NCBI GenBank assembly: GCA_040757065.1
Contig: JBFLXR010000012.1
Coordinates: 9,253 to 73,252 of the forward strand
Source: JBFLXR01 sp040757065
GTDB taxonomy: Bacteria; Pseudomonadota; Gammaproteobacteria; Burkholderiales; Gallionellaceae
DNA: 64,000 nucleotides
Direction of reading: 5' to 3'
Shown: in pieces, positions 60,031-64,000 of the stretch
Layout of the letters: each line of letters opens with the position of its first letter
Numbering within the stretch: position 1 is the first letter of the stretch
The notes under the pieces: model-generated
Told to the model about the DNA's origin: nothing
Databases searched by the model: none
The model's input: the letters and a program-made list of their open reading frames with translations, nothing else
Translations under genes and position numbers: made by a program

Positions 60031-60101
60031 AAATAAAAATGCCCCGAATGGGGGAATCCGGGGCGAAGGGAGATGAAACCCTGCTCGAGGAGAGGAGGTG
60101 T
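60031..60101 (-). ncRNA. Candidate PhoB-dependent small RNA
   Basis: Minus strand. A -10 box TAAGAT (60111-60106) preceded by a Pho box predicts a start near 60101-60099. The transcript would be about 65-70 nt, contains no ATG or plausible reading frame, and is C/U-rich with CCTCCTCTCCTC and TCTCCCTTC, both complementary to Shine-Dalgarno sequences. It ends in a GCCCCG/CGGGGC hairpin (60064-60059 and 60046-60041) and a T-rich tail ATTTTTATTTTC. The gene is intergenic, between the oxidoreductase terminator and the chemoreceptor, convergent with the former. Prediction only; start and end are estimates. Confidence 0.55.
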
Positions 60102-60105
60102 GCGT

Positions 60106-60150
60106 ATCTTACCGACGGAATATGACAACATCATGACAAAAGCGTGACAA
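60106..60150 (-). promoter_or_regulatory. Pho box (three half-sites) with -10 element
   Basis: Minus strand half-sites TTGTCAC (60150-60144), TTGTCAT (60139-60133) and TTGTCAT (60128-60122), spaced by exactly 11 bases, matching the PhoB consensus CTGTCAT-N4-CTGTCAT. The last half-site is followed after ten bases by TAAGAT (60111-60106), the same spacing as in E. coli phoA, where PhoB replaces a -35 element. The orientation points to the short transcript at 60101-60031, not to the chemoreceptor gene. Confidence 0.75.
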
Positions 60151-60280
60151 TTCTCTCCCGCCCGCGCAGACCAACACGCTCTAGAACTTTCTTTGCAGAG
60201 GAGTATACTCTTCACAAAAAACAGGGGCCGGATACACGGACACCGGACTCGCAGCAATTTCCCACGAAGAAGGAGAGTGC

Positions 60281-63200
60281 ATGCGCACCAACATGCCCGT
60301 AACCAATAATGAATACGTACTGCCGGACGGCGTGATGCTGGTTTCCAGTACGGACATGAAGGGGGTCATTACTTCCTGCGAACGGAATTTCGTCGAAGCC
60401 AGCGGGTTTGCGGAACGCGAATTGATCGGTCAACCGCACAATCTGGTGCGCCATCCCGACATGCCGCCGGAAGCCTTCGCCGATATGTGGCACAACCTGA
60501 AGGCCGGAAAAACATGGACGGGCGTGGTCAAAAACCGCCGCAAGAACGGCGATTATTACTGGGTGCTGGCGAATGCCACGCCGCTGTTTCAGGATGGCCG
60601 GATCACCGGCTATATGTCGGTGCGAACCAAGCCCAGTCGCGAGCAAATCGCCGCTGCCGACGAGGCTTACCGTAAATTTAGAGAAGGCCGGGCAAAAGGT
60701 CTGCGCATCCGTGACGGGCAGGTGGAAAAAGCCGGGCTGACGACGGGCCTGAAAGATTTAATCAGCCGTCGCTCGGTCGGTCAGCGTCTGGCTGCGGGTT
60801 TCGGCCTGATGCTGGTTCTGCTGGCCTGCGTGGGCGGGCTGGCTTATCAAGGTCTGAATAATTTTGAAGACGAATGGCACCAATATCGCGCCACCGTCTC
60901 GAAAAAGCGCGTGTTGCTGGATCATGCCCGCACCGAACTGGGTGACGGCATCCACCATTTCAAAAATTTCCTGATTCGCGGCGGCGATTACAAAGAGAAG
61001 TTTTATCAAGACATGGCGGCGCTGGAAAAAACTGCCGACGAATTCGCCCAAGTGCCTGATTTAACGCCGGAAGAGCAAACCGCGCTTCAGGCAATCGCTA
61101 CCGGGCGGACATCCTATCTTCAGGCCGTCGATGAAATGGCGCGCCTGAAGAGCCTGAACAAAAACATCAACGAAATCGATGCCACCATTAAGGGTGCCGA
61201 CAAGGGTATTTACGCCGCACTGAACGTGCTGGACGAGGCAATCAGCGCCGACGGCAAAAAGCGTACCGATGCCATCGAGGCGCGCATCGGCAGCGAAAAC
61301 CGTAATATGCTGGTGGTAATTGCCGTCATCTTCGCAATCGGTGTGCTGATCGCCTATTTGATTATCCGCAACATCCTGAACCCGGTACGCAAAGCTACCC
61401 GTGCAGCAGTGGCGGTAGCAGGCGGCGATCTGTCCTACCAGATCAGCACCGACGGCCGCGGGGACGAGTTGGGACAGTTGCTCGACAGCTTCCGCGCCAT
61501 GCAAATCCAGATGGGTTATTCGCTCCGGCAGGCGGAACAGAAAGCCTCCGATGCATTGCGCATCAAGATGGCGCTGGATTCGGTATCTTCCTGCGTGACC
61601 GTGTCCGATCACCATAACGAAGTGATTTACTTCAACGAAGCAATGCGCAAACAAATCCGCGAGATGCAGGCGGAAATGCAGAAGAAGTTCCCCGCCTTCA
61701 GCGAGGAAGGCATCATGGGACAAAAAGTCGCCACCTTCTTTGAAGACCCGGAACTGCGCGCCGCCTATGCCGCACCGCTGGACGCACCGAAGACATTCGA
61801 TGTGCCGATGGCCGGACGCGATATGCGCCTGCAACCCAGCCCGATTTACGATGAACAGCGCACCTATCTGGGCCGCGTTACGCAGTGGACAGACCGCACC
61901 ACCGAAGTCGCCATCGAGAAGGAAATCGCCGACATTATCGGTGCAGCCGCGCAGGGCGATTTCACTAACCGCATCGAGCTGCAAGGCAAGGACGGCTTCT
62001 TCCTGCAAGTGTCGCGCGATGTGAATCAACTGCTGAGCACCACCGCAGAAAGTCTGGAAGAAGTCGCCAGTGTGCTGAGCGAAGTTTCGCAAGGCAACCT
62101 CACTCAAACCATTCTCGGCGAATACAACGGCACCTTCGGCCAGATCAAGGAAGACGTCAACAGCACGGTTGCCCAACTGACCGAGACCATCAGCCGCATC
62201 AAAGAAGCGGGCGACACCATCAACACCGCCTCGCGCGAAATCGCCAGCGGCAACACCGACCTGTCGCAGCGCACCGAAGAGCAAGCCTCCAGCCTGGAAG
62301 AAACCGCCTCCAGCATGGAAGAGCTGACCGCAACCGTGAAGCAGAACGCCGAGAACGCTCGTCAGGCCAACCAATTGGCTGCCAGCGCCTCCGACATCGC
62401 CGTGCGCGGCGGCGACGTCGTCGGACAAGTCGTCAGTACCATGTCCTCGATCAGCGAAAGCTCGCGCAAGATCGTCGACATCATCAGCGTCATCGACGGC
62501 ATCGCCTTCCAGACCAACATACTGGCGCTGAACGCCGCGGTGGAAGCTGCGCGCGCCGGCGAACAAGGGCGCGGCTTCGCGGTAGTGGCCAGCGAAGTCC
62601 GCAGCCTTGCCCAGCGTAGCGCCGCGGCGGCAAAAGAGATCAAGGGTCTGATCGGCGATTCCGTAGAAAAAGTCGAAGCGGGTACCGCATTGGTAGACCG
62701 TGCCGGCAAGACTATGGAAGAGATCGTCACCTCGGTGAAGCGCGTGACCGACATCATGGCCGAAATCAGCGCTGCGTCTGCGGAACAAAGCGCAGGGATC
62801 GAGCAAGTGAATCAGGCCATTACCCAGATGGACGACGTGACGCAGCAAAACGCCGCACTGGTGGAAGAAGCCGCTGCGGCAGCCGAGTCGATGGAAGAGC
62901 AGGCGCACCAACTGGCCGGGCTGATGTCCACCTTCCGGCTGTCGGGCGCGAGCCATGCCTCTGCCGCGCAGGCTGCGCCGCGCGGTCGCGCAGCAGCCTT
63001 ACCTGCAGTCGCGCAATCCGGCAGCGTTTTTTCTTTCGACGATGCGGTAAGCGCGCACATTAAGTGGAAAGGCCGGCTGGTGGATTACATCCGCGGCAAA
63101 AGCAACGAGAAGCTCGAAGTCGCCAAGGTTTCCTGCGACGACAAATGCGATCTCGGCAAGTGGCTGTACGGCCCCGCCAAACAATATGCGCACCTGCCGG

Positions 63201-63457
63201 AATACGGCGCACTGCGCAATTCCCACGCGGAGTTTCACCGCAGTGTCGGCGGGATTGTTCAGTGCGTGCACGACCACAAGCAGCAAGAAGCGTTAGACCA
63301 GCTGGGCGGCGACTTTTTCCAGCTCTCCAACAAAACCATCAAGGCCATTAAGTCGCTACAGCAGCGCGTGGAACGTGGGGAAAGCAGCCTGCCGGCAGCA
63401 AAAACCGCCATGCGCAGCAGCAAAAAAGACGCCGAAGAAGAGTGGGAAGAGTTTTGA
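60281..63457 (+). CDS. Methyl-accepting chemotaxis protein with Aer-like PAS, HAMP, second PAS and zinc-binding CZB domain
   Basis: 1058 residues. Residues about 10-115 form an Aer-type PAS domain (GQPHNLVRHPDMPPEAF with the flavin-site Arg/His/Asp and a W at the expected distance), probably an FAD redox sensor. Then a helix at 171-190, a periplasmic four-helix region of about 150 residues, a second membrane helix (343-362), HAMP, a second PAS (about 430-555), a signalling region with the conserved tip IAFQTNILALNAAVEAARAG, and a C-terminal CZB domain (about 935-1010) with H in SAHIKWKGRL, C in KCDLGKWLYG and H in RNSHAEFHRS, i.e. the His/Cys zinc site sensitive to oxidants such as HOCl in known receptors. 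A TATACT sequence near 60203 could be its -10. It should bind CheW/CheA; no che genes are nearby. Confidence 0.93.
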   Translation: MRTNMPVTNNEYVLPDGVMLVSSTDMKGVITSCERNFVEASGFAERELIGQPHNLVRHPDMPPEAFADMWHNLKAGKTWTGVVKNRRKNGDYYWVLANATPLFQDGRITGYMSVRTKPSREQIAAADEAYRKFREGRAKGLRIRDGQVEKAGLTTGLKDLISRRSVGQRLAAGFGLMLVLLACVGGLAYQGLNNFEDEWHQYRATVSKKRVLLDHARTELGDGIHHFKNFLIRGGDYKEKFYQDMAALEKTADEFAQVPDLTPEEQTALQAIATGRTSYLQAVDEMARLKSLNKNINEIDATIKGADKGIYAALNVLDEAISADGKKRTDAIEARIGSENRNMLVVIAVIFAIGVLIAYLIIRNILNPVRKATRAAVAVAGGDLSYQISTDGRGDELGQLLDSFRAMQIQMGYSLRQAEQKASDALRIKMALDSVSSCVTVSDHHNEVIYFNEAMRKQIREMQAEMQKKFPAFSEEGIMGQKVATFFEDPELRAAYAAPLDAPKTFDVPMAGRDMRLQPSPIYDEQRTYLGRVTQWTDRTTEVAIEKEIADIIGAAAQGDFTNRIELQGKDGFFLQVSRDVNQLLSTTAESLEEVASVLSEVSQGNLTQTILGEYNGTFGQIKEDVNSTVAQLTETISRIKEAGDTINTASREIASGNTDLSQRTEEQASSLEETASSMEELTATVKQNAENARQANQLAASASDIAVRGGDVVGQVVSTMSSISESSRKIVDIISVIDGIAFQTNILALNAAVEAARAGEQGRGFAVVASEVRSLAQRSAAAAKEIKGLIGDSVEKVEAGTALVDRAGKTMEEIVTSVKRVTDIMAEISAASAEQSAGIEQVNQAITQMDDVTQQNAALVEEAAAAAESMEEQAHQLAGLMSTFRLSGASHASAAQAAPRGRAAALPAVAQSGSVFSFDDAVSAHIKWKGRLVDYIRGKSNEKLEVAKVSCDDKCDLGKWLYGPAKQYAHLPEYGALRNSHAEFHRSVGGIVQCVHDHKQQEALDQLGGDFFQLSNKTIKAIKSLQQRVERGESSLPAAKTAMRSSKKDAEEEWEEF

Positions 63458-63480
63458 TGCGCTCTGCGCAATAAACCAAA

Positions 63481-63525
63481 GCAAGCAATAAAAAGCCGGG
63501 CATTGCCCGGCTTTTTATTGCTTGC
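63481..63525. terminator. Bidirectional terminator between chemoreceptor and small membrane gene
   Basis: A 21-bp near-perfect inverted repeat (63481-63502 and 63504-63525) around GCCGGGCATTGCCCGGC with A-rich and T-rich flanks on the two arms, so it has a T-run on either strand. 23 bases after the chemoreceptor stop, 11 before the end of the convergent gene. Confidence 0.88.
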
Positions 63526-63535
63526 TGCACCGACG

Positions 63536-63823
63536 TTAGCGCACGTCGCGGTGCGCCTTACATTCCACTTCGTTGTACAAATGACTACCCTTGGTGCAGA
63601 ACTGGGCGATTTCTTTTTCCAGCGTCGCGCCGCCATTGGAAAGCGCCAGCGCGCCCTGCACCACGCCGCCGACCAGCGCCAGCCCCAGCAGGAACTTCGC
63701 TGCCTGCTGCAGCTTACCGGGCAGAACTGCCACTGCAACGGAAAAACTGCCGATCAACCCAATGCTGACTGCAACCAGCATCATGTCAAATTCGCTGATA
63801 TGTTCGATCAAATGCGGAGTCAT
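63536..63823 (-). CDS. Small membrane protein, function unknown
   Basis: 95 residues from ATG 63823 (MTPHLIEHISEFDMMLVAVS). Two hydrophobic segments: MMLVAVSIGLIGSFSVAVAV and FLLGLALVGGVVQGALAL, then a C-terminal soluble part with two cysteines (FCTKGSHLYNEVECKAHRDV). Resembles a signal-anchor or a small periplasm-facing protein. An upstream open extension reaches into the IS-like sequence and is dismissed. Bounded by a 13-base direct repeat. Confidence 0.6.
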   Translation of the reverse strand: MTPHLIEHISEFDMMLVAVSIGLIGSFSVAVAVLPGKLQQAAKFLLGLALVGGVVQGALALSNGGATLEKEIAQFCTKGSHLYNEVECKAHRDVR

Positions 63824-63881
63824 GGCACTATCCTTTCCAAAGTGAAGTCTTGTACGTAGGAGTTCCGGCTGCACCGACGTC

Positions 63882-64000
63882 CCCCCATCTTGAGTAGCAC
63901 CTGAGATTAGAGTCCAATCGCAACCACAAAGGAGATTGGACATGAAGAAGCGATTCACGGAAGAACAGATCATCGGATTTTTGCGGGAGGCGGACAGCGG
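63882..64000 (+). mobile_element. IS3-family insertion element, left end (cut by the window)
   Basis: The transposase gene start and its upstream sequence (CCCCATCTTGAGTAGCACC) resemble the left ends of IS3-family elements. The exact terminal inverted repeat cannot be fixed without the right end, so the boundary is approximate. Confidence 0.6.
63942..64000 (+). CDS. IS3-family transposase OrfA, N-terminal fragment (cut by the window)
   Basis: ATG 63942 with an AAAGGAGATTGG ribosome-binding site. The visible 19-20 codons read MKKRFTEEQIIGFLREADSG, the typical start of IS3 OrfA, the helix-turn-helix component that is joined to OrfB by a programmed frameshift. It runs off the end of the window. 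Confidence 0.85.
   Translation, partial: MKKRFTEEQIIGFLREADS

Noticed and set aside
60073..60147. 24-codon plus-strand frame (MKPCSRRGGVRILPTEYDNI...)
   Set aside because: It spans the Pho box and the antisense of the candidate RNA, has no credible ribosome-binding site position, and shows no protein-like pattern.
61061..62956. 631-codon minus-strand open frame inside the chemoreceptor
   Set aside because: Gly/His/Phe-rich antisense shadow of the conserved signalling domain.

Overview
The window looks like a chromosomal segment of a GC-rich (my estimate about 60 % GC) Gram-negative bacterium, most likely a betaproteobacterium. The evidence is gene order: coaE, zapD, yacG and a Nudix-ThiE fusion lie beside pilC/pilD, and the order lpxC - small membrane gene - dciA - secA - cNMP protein - argJ - DUF815 ATPase follows. 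The liv transporter and the small c-type cytochromes also fit. A Nitrosomonadales/Gallionella-like lineage is possible, but that is inference.

Layout. 1-4.7 kb: branched-chain amino acid ABC transporter (livK, livH, livM, livG, start of livF) with a toxin-antitoxin pair between livK and livH. 4.7-6.8 kb: four tandem single-haem c-type cytochromes, the last tethered as a lipoprotein. 6.8-12.7 kb: orphan ParA, ilvD, lgt with overlapping pldA, and a CNNM/CorC-type transporter. 12.8-16.6 kb: pilC, pilD, coaE, zapD, yacG, almost all overlapping. 16.5-24.7 kb: Nudix-ThiE fusion, ankyrin protein, DUF815 ATPase, argJ, cyclic-nucleotide-binding protein, secA, and divergent dciA. 25-43.8 kb: the complete division and cell-wall cluster on the minus strand (mraZ, rsmH, ftsL, ftsI, murE, murF, mraY, murD, ftsW, murG, murC, murB, ddlB, ftsQ, ftsA, ftsZ, lpxC), headed by a clear promoter and a four-box MraZ operator. 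44.1-44.8 kb: RNase P RNA, whose 5' end and upstream region are tandemly duplicated. 44.9-50.6 kb: lipoproteins, an outer-membrane gene broken by one in-frame TAG, pal, psiF, mltA, and a frameshifted PAS-GGDEF gene. 50.6-54.5 kb: rpe, a lipoprotein, gph, and trpE behind a Trp-rich leader peptide and attenuator, then a tautomerase. 54.6-56.4 kb: an AT-richer graveyard of small secreted proteins alternating with fragments carrying a PHD/PND motif, resembling decayed polymorphic-toxin cassettes. 56.7-64 kb: lepB, small membrane proteins, a beta-barrel protein, an HxlR regulator divergent from a flavodoxin-fold oxidoreductase, a zinc-binding-domain chemoreceptor, and the start of an IS3-family element.

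The most notable unannotated signals are: (1) a three-half-site Pho box with a phoA-like -10 spacing at 60106-60150, on the minus strand, followed by a short untranslatable C/U-rich transcript with a terminator, i.e. a candidate PhoB-dependent small RNA; (2) two copies of a roughly 230-bp interspersed element (24738-24966 and 56450-56673) with a nearly invariant 13-bp hairpin, each next to small GGTGCG hairpin repeats; (3) the toxin-cassette graveyard; (4) the partial duplication of rnpB; (5) the trp attenuator.
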